Source of the DNA: CAZKBP01 sp964551015
GTDB taxonomy: Bacteria > Bacteroidota > Bacteroidia > Cytophagales > Microscillaceae
Assembly: GCA_964551015.1 (NCBI GenBank)
Contig: CAZKBP010000033.1
Coordinates: 8,164 to 72,163 of the forward strand
DNA length: 64,000 nucleotides
Direction: 5' to 3'
This document shows, in pieces, positions 1 to 9,091 of this stretch (positions are counted from its first letter, which is position 1; each line of letters begins with the position of its first letter). The notes under the pieces are model-generated. The model did not search any database. It saw only the letters and a program-made list of their open reading frames with translations, and was not told the origin of the DNA. Position numbers and translations under genes: made by a program.

Positions 1-2
1 AA

Positions 3-128
3 GCCAAGTTCTTCACTTTTGATCAATTGGAAGCCGAGGGTGAGAAAGATGCCAAAATCTATTACAAAGGCTTTCCCGTGATCAAAAAAGATATGAAAGG
101 AAAAGCAAAATTAATTGAGGCCAATTAA
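3..128 (+). CDS. C-terminal end of an unidentified protein (partial)
   Basis: Only the last 41 codons are inside the window; the gene enters from the left edge in the third frame and stops with TAA at 126-128. The visible tail is lysine-rich (ending IEAN after an MKGKAK stretch) and shows no motif I recognise. A strong hairpin terminator follows at 182-212, which supports this being the true end of a transcription unit. No function is assigned. Confidence 0.6.
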   Translation, partial: AKFFTFDQLEAEGEKDAKIYYKGFPVIKKDMKGKAKLIEAN

Positions 129-181
129 AGTTTAAGGAGAAAACAGCTGGTAGCATTACCAAAAGCATATCAAATCTACAC

Positions 182-212
182 AGTGGTTCGCGTCCTTGCG
201 AACCACTTTTTA
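182..212 (+). terminator. Rho-independent terminator
   Basis: Perfect 9-bp stem GTGGTTCGC / GCGAACCAC (183-191 with 198-206), 6-nt loop, then TTTTT. It closes the partial gene at the left edge. Confidence 0.85.
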
Positions 213-274
213 ATGCGTCTGGGCGCAACTTATTATCCACAAGCCATCATAAAATCAGTGCTGAAATTAAGTAG

Positions 275-308
275 CCATCCTCATAAAAATAAGGGTTTCT
301 GAGGATGG
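275..308. repeat. 9-bp inverted repeat in intergenic region
   Basis: CCATCCTCA at 275-283 pairs perfectly with TGAGGATGG at 300-308 across a 16-nt loop. There is no T run after it, so it is either an operator-like site or a 5' leader hairpin ahead of the peptidase gene at 424. The role is unknown. Confidence 0.5.
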
Positions 309-423
309 ATTACCAGAGCTTAATTTGCTATCTTACCCCCTGATTCAAGTAATGAGGCGATCTTGTAAATTTTTGCAGAATTTTTGCCTTCACAAAGCTA
401 TCTTCACTTAAATAAATGCTAAA

Positions 424-2013
424 ATGCTACCCGAATACATTATTGACTTGCACGTACATCCGAGCTTGAAACCTCGACATTTCGATCCCGAAAAAACGAT
501 TTGGGAGAACATTCCTAAAAGTAAATACTGCGATAAGAAAGACCTGCCTCTCTTGGCTCGCTCTGCCGTCAAAGACATTGCCCTTTCTTCTCAAACCAAT
601 TTAGAGCAATGCCGCGACGGTAAGGTCAAGGGGCTTTTCTTGGCCTTGTATCCACCCGAACGCCCTATTTTCGATCTACGTAACCTACTCGATTGGCTCT
701 CTGCCGAAAGAAAAGAGGTTAACTTGGGGACTTGTATTAGTGGTTTCGAGCGGAGTTTTGTAGAAAAATTCATTGATCAGGTAGAAGAAAATCTGCCCGT
801 AGATTATATGAGTGAGCTACAATCAGAGTATGAATACTTGGTGAGGCAGAGTGAAAGAATTGATATCAACGGCCAATTCAAAATTGCCGGAGATTACCAA
901 GAAATGAAGCAATTCTTAGCCGAGCCTAATACCATCACTGGCGTTATAACCATTGAGGGCTTGCATTCTGTAACGCGTTTTGCCGATTATGAAAGCATTA
1001 ATACGCCTTTTGAGCTGGTAGATGACGCTAACAGTGCTGAGTATAGATATTATTTAGAAATCTTTGGGCAAGGTATAGATCGGATCAAACACTGGGGTGA
1101 GGGCAAACACGCTCCGTTTTTTATCACCTTTGCACATCATTTCTGGAATTTACTCTGTGGCCACGCTCCTAGCTTTTCGGGAGCGATGCGAACCTTTGGC
1201 GTCAATCAGAATTTTGGTATTTGTAAACCCTTTACCAAACTGGGCTATCAGGTCATGGATATGATGTTGGATCGGAGTCAAGGTCGCCGTATTTTGATCG
1301 ATACCAAGCACATGAGTGCCGAGGCGCGGATTGATTTTTATCGCAAGTGGGAAGAATATGAGCGAGCGGGTGATCCTTTTCCAATTATTGCCAGCCATGT
1401 CGCCGTGAGTGGTGTGCCCAAATTATCCGACCGAGCCAACCGGCGAGACAACAACCTCGAGCTAGAAGGCCAATACTTCAATACCTGGTCTATTAACTTG
1501 ACTGATGAAGACATTGAGTATGTTTTCCGCTCACAAGGACTCATTGGCATCGTACTACACGAGGGAAGAATGCCCGGGGGAATTTCCAAAGAAATCATCG
1601 AGTATTATATCAAGCGAAAAAATCAAGATGGGCTGCGCACCGAGTACATCCGCCTAATTATGTCCAATATATTCCATATCATTCGGGTCTGTAAAAAATT
1701 TGATGAACCTCAAAAAGCCTGGGATTTGATCTGCTTGGGTTCTGACTTGGATGGTCTGATTAATTCCTTTGATGTATACACAGGCGCCAATCAAATGCAC
1801 CGCTTGGCTACCGATATGCTCCAGTTCTTGCATCGCCCCATTGATAATCCTCACGTAGATTTGAAGGCACATCAATTCCAAGAACTCATGTATGATTATA
1901 CGCCTGAGCAGCTAGTAGATAAGATTATGCGACAAAATATTGAAAACTTCTTGGAAAAGTTCTTTAATGATGATTATTTAAGGGGTGGCTCTACTGTCAC
2001 ACCGATTGCCTAG
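424..2013 (+). CDS. M19-type dipeptidase-like metallohydrolase
   Basis: 529 aa, cytosolic (no signal peptide). The layout fits the M19 (renal/membrane dipeptidase) branch of the amidohydrolase fold: an N-terminal DLHVHP metal motif (H10, H12), a glutamate in IEGLH (E178), a histidine in the IDTKHMS block (H296), SH at 324-325, and the late GSDLDG block (D441) that is the family hallmark. Known M19 enzymes hydrolyse dipeptides with a binuclear zinc site. It differs from classical M19 in two ways seen here: the first motif is HxH rather than HxD, and the protein is about 100-150 residues longer, with an inserted stretch around residues 90-160. A terminator at 2052-2085 follows, so it is probably monocistronic. 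The substrate is unknown. Confidence 0.75.
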   Translation: MLPEYIIDLHVHPSLKPRHFDPEKTIWENIPKSKYCDKKDLPLLARSAVKDIALSSQTNLEQCRDGKVKGLFLALYPPERPIFDLRNLLDWLSAERKEVNLGTCISGFERSFVEKFIDQVEENLPVDYMSELQSEYEYLVRQSERIDINGQFKIAGDYQEMKQFLAEPNTITGVITIEGLHSVTRFADYESINTPFELVDDANSAEYRYYLEIFGQGIDRIKHWGEGKHAPFFITFAHHFWNLLCGHAPSFSGAMRTFGVNQNFGICKPFTKLGYQVMDMMLDRSQGRRILIDTKHMSAEARIDFYRKWEEYERAGDPFPIIASHVAVSGVPKLSDRANRRDNNLELEGQYFNTWSINLTDEDIEYVFRSQGLIGIVLHEGRMPGGISKEIIEYYIKRKNQDGLRTEYIRLIMSNIFHIIRVCKKFDEPQKAWDLICLGSDLDGLINSFDVYTGANQMHRLATDMLQFLHRPIDNPHVDLKAHQFQELMYDYTPEQLVDKIMRQNIENFLEKFFNDDYLRGGSTVTPIA

Positions 2014-2051
2014 TTCTTTTTCAGAAGTATTGATACTACCTTAAAAATATG

Positions 2052-2085
2052 CCCAGCGACCCTTGATGAGGTGCTGGGTTTTTTC
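2052..2085 (+). terminator. Rho-independent terminator after the M19 gene
   Basis: CCCAGC (2052-2057) pairs with GCTGGG (2073-2078); ACC/GGT can extend the stem inward past a bulged G. TTTTTTCTTC follows. It lies across the upstream end of the patatin reading frame (TTG at 2063), which argues that translation there starts later, at 2102. Confidence 0.8.
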
Positions 2086-2101
2086 TTCAAATCAAATGAG
2101 A

Positions 2102-4297
2102 ATGCAAGACACAAACGATTCTACGAAAATACCTTTTCAAAAAATTGCCCTTTCTATGTCCGGTGGAGGGTACCGGGCGGCGGCCTTTCATCTGGGCTCT
2201 ATGGATTATCTCAAGCGACTGCGCCTACTTCAGAATGTAGAGATGATCTCGACCGTTTCGGGTGGGACTTTTACGGGAGCAATGTACGCGCTTTGTCTGA
2301 GTGAATTTGCCCAAGACACCGCCCTTGACCCACAAGAAATCTCAGATCGAGCCTTCAACAAAACCTACGACCGGATGGTCACGAGAATGAAAGAAGTAGA
2401 TTTGATCGAGAAAGGGCTCACCATCCTCGCCAAAGGCTCTACCCAATCCGAACATAATCACGGGAGAGAAATCTCATTACATCAGCGGAGTAGTAACCTC
2501 ATCAACGCGATGGCTGAGGTATACAATACAGATTTTTTTGAAGGGAAAACTTTTGGAGAGTTATGGAAAAATGATGACAGGATTCACCTCAAGGATATCA
2601 TCTTCAATACCACCGAGTTTTGTAATGGACTTCCCTTCCGTTTTCAAAAAGCCCGTGACCCTCAGGCTGCTATCGGTAATTTTTATCTAAATATTAGCGT
2701 AGCACAAGCGCAAGAAGTGCGAGTTGCGGACATTGTGGCGGCCTCTTCTTGCTTTCCCGTGGGGTTTGAGCCTCTTCGCTTCCCAGACGACTTTTGCCAC
2801 GATGAATCGAGCAAACTCCACGCGCTCAAAGAGCGTATGTGTGATACCGAAGAGGAGTATCTCTACCCGATGAAAGCCACGCTTAATCCCGAAAAATGCA
2901 ATGTTTCACATATTGGCCTGATGGACGGGGGGATTGATGATAACCAAGGTATCCTAGGCATTACACTGGCGAATGAGCGCAACGAAGCCGAAGATTTTCC
3001 TGATTTGTTTATTATTTCTGATGTTTCTAGCCATTTCATGAAGCCCTATACCTTCCCCGAAACTGGAAAAGAATCCAAAGCACTCTTTTCTCTTTCCCTC
3101 AATGGTGCGGATCGGGTGCTTTGGTATATACAGCTTTTGCTAGGGGGGCTAGTCGCAGGATTTCTAGTAAAGACCATTCTTCGTTTCACCCCTTCTCTAC
3201 AAAAGTTGGTGCCTGCTTGGTTAAATTTCCCCTTGAATGTGGGTATTTTTGCTTGTTTTCTCACCATCTCCCTAGCCATTATTTATGGTATTAGAAAACT
3301 TAGAAATTTGGTGGATGCTGGCGTTTTAGATCAAATACCACTTCTAGGAGATGATGCTTGGAAATACTTGAACAAAATCAGCCTACAAAAATATGGTGAT
3401 CTACTCAAAGTAAGAGTTAGTTCGGCCATTACCATGACCTCAGATGTGTTTATGAAGCAAATCCGCAGGCTCATCTATAGTCAAATTTATGATACGCCCC
3501 AGTACGGCCCTAAAGAGTATAAGCCTACTTTACTCTCCAACTTAATCTATTCACTCATCCCCTTTGATGTAAGCAACCGCCGTGAGAATAAAGAATACTT
3601 GCCAGATTTCTTGCTCAACCCTTCTCAGACCTTGATGGATACTTGTGAGCAGGCTTTTCGGGTAGGAACTACGCTTTGGTTCACCGACTTAGAAAAGGAT
3701 TTGGGTAAAATTCATGACCTCATCGCCTGTGGACAAGCGACTTTGTGTTTTCGCCTTCTGGAACAAATTAACCAAAACTATGGCGAAGAACCCGAAAAAT
3801 ACACGCCTCCCGTGCGCAAGCTTTACGACAGACTAAAAGAAGATTGGGATGGCTTTAACCAAGACCCTTATTTTATCATCAAAGAGCGAGAAAATTATCA
3901 AGAAACCAAGCTCCATAAAATGGCTCTCCACGAAACCCGTGAAATAGAAGTGCTCGCCAAACAAAAGTTGAATCGTACCGTGATTGCGCTGTTCGCGCAC
4001 CAAAAATATGACTTAGAAATCATCAGTGATCAATCCAACTGGAAGCTTTGGGGCGCGTCCAACCAAGGCCAAGGAAACTCAGGTGGACTCTGGAAGCGTT
4101 GGCTCCGACATCCTAAATATCACAAAATGGCTTTACTTGGCGACCTCGGCCCAGAAGAAACAATCCTCATCGGTGAAGGCAAGAAAAATTTCTCTCCTCC
4201 CTGCGATGGAGAGCTAGTCTGCTATGCCAATGCCATCAAGGGCTTTCAGAGCTGGGCCAGTGGGAGCATCAAGCTCAGAATTCGCCGCACGGCTTAG
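2102..4297 (+). CDS. Patatin-like phospholipase with central membrane segments
   Basis: 731 aa from ATG 2102; an upstream TTG at 2063 is rejected because it lies inside a terminator. Patatin-domain motifs in order: SGGGYR oxyanion loop (residues 20-25), nucleophile S53 in the STVSGGT turn, and the catalytic DGG dyad (D275 in LMDGG). Patatins are Ser-Asp acyl hydrolases acting on phospholipids. Unusually, two hydrophobic segments (about 338-360 and 378-397) follow the catalytic domain, then a soluble region of some 330 residues without recognised motifs. This suggests a membrane-anchored lipase in which the C-terminal part could sense or bind a partner (inference). It is followed by a sulfotransferase gene 72 bp downstream. 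Confidence 0.85.
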   Translation: MQDTNDSTKIPFQKIALSMSGGGYRAAAFHLGSMDYLKRLRLLQNVEMISTVSGGTFTGAMYALCLSEFAQDTALDPQEISDRAFNKTYDRMVTRMKEVDLIEKGLTILAKGSTQSEHNHGREISLHQRSSNLINAMAEVYNTDFFEGKTFGELWKNDDRIHLKDIIFNTTEFCNGLPFRFQKARDPQAAIGNFYLNISVAQAQEVRVADIVAASSCFPVGFEPLRFPDDFCHDESSKLHALKERMCDTEEEYLYPMKATLNPEKCNVSHIGLMDGGIDDNQGILGITLANERNEAEDFPDLFIISDVSSHFMKPYTFPETGKESKALFSLSLNGADRVLWYIQLLLGGLVAGFLVKTILRFTPSLQKLVPAWLNFPLNVGIFACFLTISLAIIYGIRKLRNLVDAGVLDQIPLLGDDAWKYLNKISLQKYGDLLKVRVSSAITMTSDVFMKQIRRLIYSQIYDTPQYGPKEYKPTLLSNLIYSLIPFDVSNRRENKEYLPDFLLNPSQTLMDTCEQAFRVGTTLWFTDLEKDLGKIHDLIACGQATLCFRLLEQINQNYGEEPEKYTPPVRKLYDRLKEDWDGFNQDPYFIIKERENYQETKLHKMALHETREIEVLAKQKLNRTVIALFAHQKYDLEIISDQSNWKLWGASNQGQGNSGGLWKRWLRHPKYHKMALLGDLGPEETILIGEGKKNFSPPCDGELVCYANAIKGFQSWASGSIKLRIRRTA

Positions 4298-4369
4298 TTG
4301 GGCTTTTCTAATATCTTCTCTATCTTGATGGCTTGATTATACAAAACCAAATATCAAGCTATTGCATTT

Positions 4370-5617
4370 ATGGAAGTATCTGTTTTAGACAAGCCTCATC
4401 GTCCTTTGCCCGTCCGAGTGATCAATGGGCTGGGCAAATCACTGCATTTGGTCGGGTTGAAGTTTCCCAGCCTCAAAGAAGACGCACTCTTGAAAGCCGC
4501 TATGAAAACAACGGGACTGCATGATTTCGGTGAAGAACACTTTCGAGAAGGACTGCGTCGCTATTTAGAGTCTTTGGAAAAGGACGCTCAACTCAATACC
4601 ATCGGGCGCATCTCGGCTGCCACCAATATTAAAAATATGCTGGTCAACCGCTTGCAAGTAGTAGATCATTTGAAGAAAAATCCAGAAATATTAGAGCGAA
4701 AAATTGAAAAGCCCATCTTCATCATTGGCTTACCCCGCACGGGCACCACGATTCTGCACGCCCTCCTGGATCAAGACCCCGCCAATCGTACCCCACTTTG
4801 CTGGGAAAGCTCCCGACCCTACCCTGTACCACGTCCTGAAACCTACGAAACCGACCCACGCATTGCCCAATTAGATAAAGAATTTGAGCAGTTTTTTAAA
4901 TTGGCTCCAGGCTTTCAAACGCTGCACAAAATGTCGGCTACCCTGCCCCAAGAGTGTATCGTGCTGATGACGATGGATATGATGAGCATCCAGTTTTTCA
5001 GTCAGTTCAATGTGGTCAGCTATCAGCAGTGGCTCGATCACTGCGATATGATGCCTGTGTACCGCGCCCACAAAACTTATCTGCAATATCTAGAATCAGG
5101 AGGCGTACAAGGCGAAAGATGGTTGCTCAAATCACCCGGGCATTTGCATCGCCTCCAAGAGGTATTAGCGGTTTACCCCGACGCCTGTATTATCCAGACT
5201 CATCGTGACCCCATGCAGGTGGTCACTTCGGCGGCTAGTCTCTTTACTTTGGTGCGCCGTATTGGCAGTGACCACGTTGACCCCAAAGCGGTGGGGCGAC
5301 AGCAGCTGGAATGGTGGGCAAGCTTGCTCCAACGCTCCAAGGAACAAAGACAGCAGCTAGAAGCGGCAGGAACGAGCTTTTATGATCTTAAATTCCAAGA
5401 TTTTATCAGCGATCCCGTGGCCAATGTGGAGAAAATCTACCAACATTTTGGCTTGGAGCTAAAGCCAGAAGCTCAGCAGGCTATGCAAACTTTCATGCGG
5501 GAGAATCCCCGCGACCAACACGGACGCCATCGTTACCAACCCGAAGAATTTGGCATTCATCCCGAACAAGATAAAGCCATTTTTCGGGAGTATATGGAAT
5601 ATTTTGAATTAGTGTAG
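4370..5617 (+). CDS. Sulfotransferase family protein
   Basis: 415 aa. The PAPS-binding 5'-phosphosulfate loop is clear: IFIIGLPRTGTT at residues 116-127, followed by the usual HALLDQDP helix. A later SPGH (about 250) and an RDP segment (IIQTHRDP, about 278-285) match the 3'-phosphate-binding strand and helix of the Sulfotransfer_3-like branch, which in bacteria transfers sulfate to small alcohols, lipids or sugars. It has no signal peptide. The acceptor cannot be predicted. The next gene, a DUF1214-type protein, follows 47 bp downstream, so the pair may be co-transcribed. Confidence 0.85.
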   Translation: MEVSVLDKPHRPLPVRVINGLGKSLHLVGLKFPSLKEDALLKAAMKTTGLHDFGEEHFREGLRRYLESLEKDAQLNTIGRISAATNIKNMLVNRLQVVDHLKKNPEILERKIEKPIFIIGLPRTGTTILHALLDQDPANRTPLCWESSRPYPVPRPETYETDPRIAQLDKEFEQFFKLAPGFQTLHKMSATLPQECIVLMTMDMMSIQFFSQFNVVSYQQWLDHCDMMPVYRAHKTYLQYLESGGVQGERWLLKSPGHLHRLQEVLAVYPDACIIQTHRDPMQVVTSAASLFTLVRRIGSDHVDPKAVGRQQLEWWASLLQRSKEQRQQLEAAGTSFYDLKFQDFISDPVANVEKIYQHFGLELKPEAQQAMQTFMRENPRDQHGRHRYQPEEFGIHPEQDKAIFREYMEYFELV

Positions 5618-5664
5618 AGCGATCATGTTTAACTATTTTCTCAACCTTTTTATCCAAAAAACAT

Positions 5665-6735
5665 ATGGAATTAGCTTCTCAAAAAGCCTTCACCAAATTA
5701 TTAGAAGTACTCAAAAAATCTGATCAAAGTTTTCTCAATCCACAAAAAGCTTTGAGCCATCAGACGCACGTGGAAGGCTATCGCCATTTGATGCACTTAT
5801 TAAGCTGTGGAATTGATTTTTATCTGGAAAGTGATCCTTACCGTCCGGCTTTCGTGATTTTTGCGACGCCTTTTAAGAAAATCTTGGGCGATAATGTAGA
5901 TTCCATCTATTATTTCACCCAAATCAGAGGCGACCAAACTTACCAAATCAAAGGCCAGCGGGGGGAAGATTGCTACCTGGGCTTTACGATCTATGGTGGC
6001 AAGCCAAATGGTGAATGGTCTGACCGGGTTACCATCAACATCAATCATCGCCAAGTTGAATTTGCCGAAGATGGCTCTTTTGAAATTACCCTCACTCCCA
6101 ACCCTCAAAAAGATCAAGAATTTAAGCTAGATGAAGACAGCGTAGCCATCATTACCCGTGAATATTTTTTCAGGCCTTTTGAGAGCAAACGAGGTGATTT
6201 CAAGATTGAAAACGTGAACCCACCCGAAGCACCTCAGCCGATTACGGACGAAGAACTAGCCCTTAGGCTCAAGGCCGTCACGACTTTTATCGAGCATAAT
6301 ACCAGAATGCTGCCCTTCCCTTCTTTTTTCAACCAAAATCAACTGGGGCAAGCATTTGCCTTCCCCATGGATCAAAAAGGCTGGGGAACTCCTGACAATA
6401 TCTACGCGATGGGCAACTACAAACTAGAAGACGATGAAGTGCTGGTCATCCAGGGCAATATCCCCAAATGTGTTTACTGGGGGGCACAAACTTGGAACTC
6501 TTACATGCAATCGCTGGATTATCGCCATCATAAGGTCAATGTCAACAGCGAATCTGCTCAGTTGAATGAAGATGGCACTTTCGAGATCTATGTCTCTCCC
6601 CAAGAGATCGACCACCCCAATTGGGTCGGCACTGCTGGCACGAAAGAAGGTATGGTTTTCTGTCGCTGGCTCTTGGCCGAAGAAATGCCCGAGCAACCCA
6701 AAGTAACGGTGAAGAAGGTGAGCGAATTGTTTTAA
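5665..6735 (+). CDS. DUF1214-type domain protein
   Basis: 356 aa, no signal peptide. The C-terminal half (about residues 215-345) resembles DUF1214: aromatic-rich NIYAMGNYKL, VLVIQGNIP and WGAQTWNSYM stretches, then a strand pattern ending in GMVFCRWLLAEE. The N-terminal half is a helical segment followed by beta strands. The biochemical function of these domains is unknown. Its place behind a sulfotransferase suggests a shared small-molecule or lipid-related task, but this is inference only. Confidence 0.65.
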   Translation: MELASQKAFTKLLEVLKKSDQSFLNPQKALSHQTHVEGYRHLMHLLSCGIDFYLESDPYRPAFVIFATPFKKILGDNVDSIYYFTQIRGDQTYQIKGQRGEDCYLGFTIYGGKPNGEWSDRVTININHRQVEFAEDGSFEITLTPNPQKDQEFKLDEDSVAIITREYFFRPFESKRGDFKIENVNPPEAPQPITDEELALRLKAVTTFIEHNTRMLPFPSFFNQNQLGQAFAFPMDQKGWGTPDNIYAMGNYKLEDDEVLVIQGNIPKCVYWGAQTWNSYMQSLDYRHHKVNVNSESAQLNEDGTFEIYVSPQEIDHPNWVGTAGTKEGMVFCRWLLAEEMPEQPKVTVKKVSELF

Positions 6736-6931
6736 AAAAGTGGGCTGTCGGGGAATCAACCTGAGAGGAGGAAAAAAAAGAGCAAAAAATATTTCCCCAA
6801 AAAACTACCAGCCTTCGGATTTGTTGCTATAAATACTTAGACTTGATAAAATAGCGTGCTATCCAATAAAAAGTGCTCAAAAGCAATTGATAAATCGCCA
6901 CGAACAACTACGATAAAACGACTTAAAAAAC

Positions 6932-7867
6932 ATGAAAGCAGGTTCATCTCCTTGGCCAATTTACGGAGCCTTTGGTGCCAATATCGCCATTGCTATTATG
7001 AAATTTGTAGCGGCAGGCTTCACGGGAAGCTCGGCCATGATCTCCGAGGGAATTCACTCGGTGGTAGATTCGGGCAATGCCCTCTTGCTCCTCTTGGGGC
7101 TGAAACGCAGTAAAAGACCCGCCGACCAAAAACACCCCTTTGGCTATGGCAAAGAACTTTATTTCTGGACTTTGATCGTAGCGATTTTGATTTTTGCCGT
7201 GGGTGGCGGGATGTCTATGTATGAAGGAATTCTCCACCTGTATCATCCGGCTCCCTTGGGCGATCCTACCTGGAACTACGCAGTGCTAAGTGGAGCAATT
7301 GTTTTTGAGAGCATTGCACTCTATATGGCTTTCAAGGAGCTTTCCAAAGAAAGAGGCAAGCGCAGTATCTTAGCCACTGTGCGTCAGAGCAAAGACCCAG
7401 CTATTTTTGCGGTGATGTTTGAAGATACTGCCGCTATTTTAGGGCTGATCCTTGCTTTATTGGGCGTTTATCTTGGGCATTTATTCAATAACCCTTACTT
7501 TGACGGAATCGCTTCGGTGGCCATTGGAGGCATCCTAGCCGCTACGGCAGTACTGCTCGTGGTAGAGAGCAAAGGATTGCTTTTGGGTGAAAGTGCCCGT
7601 CCTGAAAAGCTGGCTGCTATCCAAAAAATTATTGACGCCGACCCCGCGGTCAAAAAATCCAAAACCCCACTCACTATGCACCTCAACGCCAATGAAATTC
7701 TTCTGGCGATTGATGTAGATTTCCAAGACGATCTGGTAGAAAATGATATCGAGACGGCCATCACGCGGATGGAAGCTCAAATCAAGGAGCAGCATCAAGA
7801 TATTAAATACATTTTTATGGAAGTAAAGGCTTTTCAAAACCAAAAAGAAAAGCAGCAAGCGGAGTAA
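6932..7867 (+). CDS. Cation diffusion facilitator (CDF) family metal transporter
   Basis: 311 aa inner-membrane protein with about six helices and a C-terminal cytosolic domain. The TM2 metal site is present (EGIHSVVDSGN; H42 and D46), followed by the signature loop KHPFGYGKE (67-75). In the TM5 region the usual HxxxD is replaced by FEDTAA, as in some iron/manganese-type or uncharacterised CDF subgroups. CDF proteins export divalent metals in exchange for protons as dimers, and the last 90 residues fit the ferredoxin-like dimerisation domain. A hairpin follows at 7901-7921. Substrate unassigned. Confidence 0.85.
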   Translation: MKAGSSPWPIYGAFGANIAIAIMKFVAAGFTGSSAMISEGIHSVVDSGNALLLLLGLKRSKRPADQKHPFGYGKELYFWTLIVAILIFAVGGGMSMYEGILHLYHPAPLGDPTWNYAVLSGAIVFESIALYMAFKELSKERGKRSILATVRQSKDPAIFAVMFEDTAAILGLILALLGVYLGHLFNNPYFDGIASVAIGGILAATAVLLVVESKGLLLGESARPEKLAAIQKIIDADPAVKKSKTPLTMHLNANEILLAIDVDFQDDLVENDIETAITRMEAQIKEQHQDIKYIFMEVKAFQNQKEKQQAE

Positions 7868-7900
7868 TCCTTGTTCGTTTTTGGTGGTTAGTTATCGTGG

Positions 7901-7921
7901 TGGCGGTTATTTCAACCGCCA
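7901..7921 (+). terminator. Hairpin after the CDF gene
   Basis: TGGCGGTT (7901-7908) pairs with AACCGCCA (7914-7921) over a 5-nt loop. The following sequence is not a clean T run, so termination efficiency is uncertain. Confidence 0.5.
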
Positions 7922-7949
7922 TTGCTTGGGCTAGGTGCTCAAATCCAAA

Positions 7950-7982
7950 AAACCTTCTGGGTCATAAAGACCTAGAAGGTTT
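7950..7982 (-). terminator. Strong terminator of gap (probably bidirectional)
   Basis: 14-bp stem with one G-T pair: AAACCTTCT-GGGTC (from 7950) against GACC-TAGAAGGTTT (to 7982), loop ATAAA at 7964-7968. On the minus strand it is followed by a T run (TTTTTTGG), so it ends the gap transcript; on + it can also stop readthrough from the CDF gene. Confidence 0.85.
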
Positions 7983-8020
7983 GCACAAGCAAATTTAGCT
8001 GAATGCTCAAAGCTGAAGTC

Positions 8021-9010
8021 TTATCCTCGAGCGATTAAATCAGCCGAACGGTTAGAGTAACCCGCTTCATTGTCATACCAACCAACTACTTTGACCAAAG
8101 TACCGTTGGAGGCTGTCAATTTAGAATCAAAGATACAAGAGTGAGGATTCCCGATAATATCTGCAGAAACCAGTTCGTCCTCGGTATACTCCAGAATACC
8201 TTTTAGAGCACCTTCGGCTGCGCTTTTCATCACGGCATTGATTTCCTCGGCACTTACTTCTTTCTTCACGATCGCGGTTAAGTCGGTCAAAGAACCGTCT
8301 GGGGTAGGTACGCGCATGGCAAGTCCATCTAGCTTTCCTTGCAGGTGAGGGAGCACCAAACCTACTGCTTTGGCCGCTCCGGTAGAAGTAGGCACGATAG
8401 ACACGGCTGCCGCACGTGCACGACGCAAGTCCTTGTGGGGTGCATCTTGGATGCGCTGGTCTGCCGTATAAGCGTGGATGGTCGTGATATAACCACTCTC
8501 GATGCCAAAAGCGTCATCCAAAACCTTAGCCATAGGCGCTAGGCAGTTGGTCGTACAAGAAGCATTAGAAAGGATTTGCTCGTCGCCCGTGAGGGTATCT
8601 TCATTCACGCCGAGTACAACAGTCTTGACATCGCCTTTGGCAGGAGCGGATATGATTACTTTTTTGGCACCAGCGGTCAGGTGTTTACCGGCTCCGTCTT
8701 TGTCGCGGAAGATACCAGTAGATTCCAGAATGGTATGCACACCTGTATCTGCCCACGGAAGGTTAGCCGGGTCTTTTTCCGAGTAAACACGGATGGTTTT
8801 ACCATTGATAATCAGGTTTTGATCATCATAGCCAACTTCTCCGGGGAATTGCCCGTGGATAGAATCATATTTAAGAAGGTAGGCAAGGGTAGCGGTGTCA
8901 GTTAGGTCATTGACCGCCACCACATCAACATTAGGTTTATTCAAAAGGGCACGAAAAGTAATTCTACCAATTCGGCCAAAGCCATTAATAGCAACTTTGA
9001 TTTCTGACAT
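8021..9010 (-). CDS. gap: Glyceraldehyde-3-phosphate dehydrogenase
   Basis: 329 aa, usual family length. Catalyses NAD-dependent oxidative phosphorylation of glyceraldehyde-3-phosphate to 1,3-bisphosphoglycerate in glycolysis. The N-terminal Rossmann motif INGFGRIGR, the active-site block SNASCTTNCLAP (C152) and the catalytic histidine (H179 in YITTIHAYT) are all intact, as is the C-terminal WYDNEAGYSNR block. It has its own consensus promoter between it and comEC and a strong terminator downstream, so it forms a single-gene unit. Confidence 0.98.
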   Translation of the reverse strand: MSEIKVAINGFGRIGRITFRALLNKPNVDVVAVNDLTDTATLAYLLKYDSIHGQFPGEVGYDDQNLIINGKTIRVYSEKDPANLPWADTGVHTILESTGIFRDKDGAGKHLTAGAKKVIISAPAKGDVKTVVLGVNEDTLTGDEQILSNASCTTNCLAPMAKVLDDAFGIESGYITTIHAYTADQRIQDAPHKDLRRARAAAVSIVPTSTGAAKAVGLVLPHLQGKLDGLAMRVPTPDGSLTDLTAIVKKEVSAEEINAVMKSAAEGALKGILEYTEDELVSADIIGNPHSCIFDSKLTASNGTLVKVVGWYDNEAGYSNRSADLIARG

Positions 9011-9052
9011 GGGTTAATGCAGTTAAGTGGGACAATCTAAAAATAGTCTTTA

Positions 9053-9084
9053 CAAACTTAGAGATAATCGGCTAATATGGCAAA
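9053..9084 (-). promoter_or_regulatory. Bacteroidota-type promoter of gap
   Basis: On the minus strand: -33 TTTG at 9084-9081, exactly 20 bp, then -7 TAAGTTTG at 9060-9053, a full match to TAnnTTTG. The start codon is 43 nt further on. Confidence 0.75.
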
Positions 9085-9091
9085 TGCTTGT

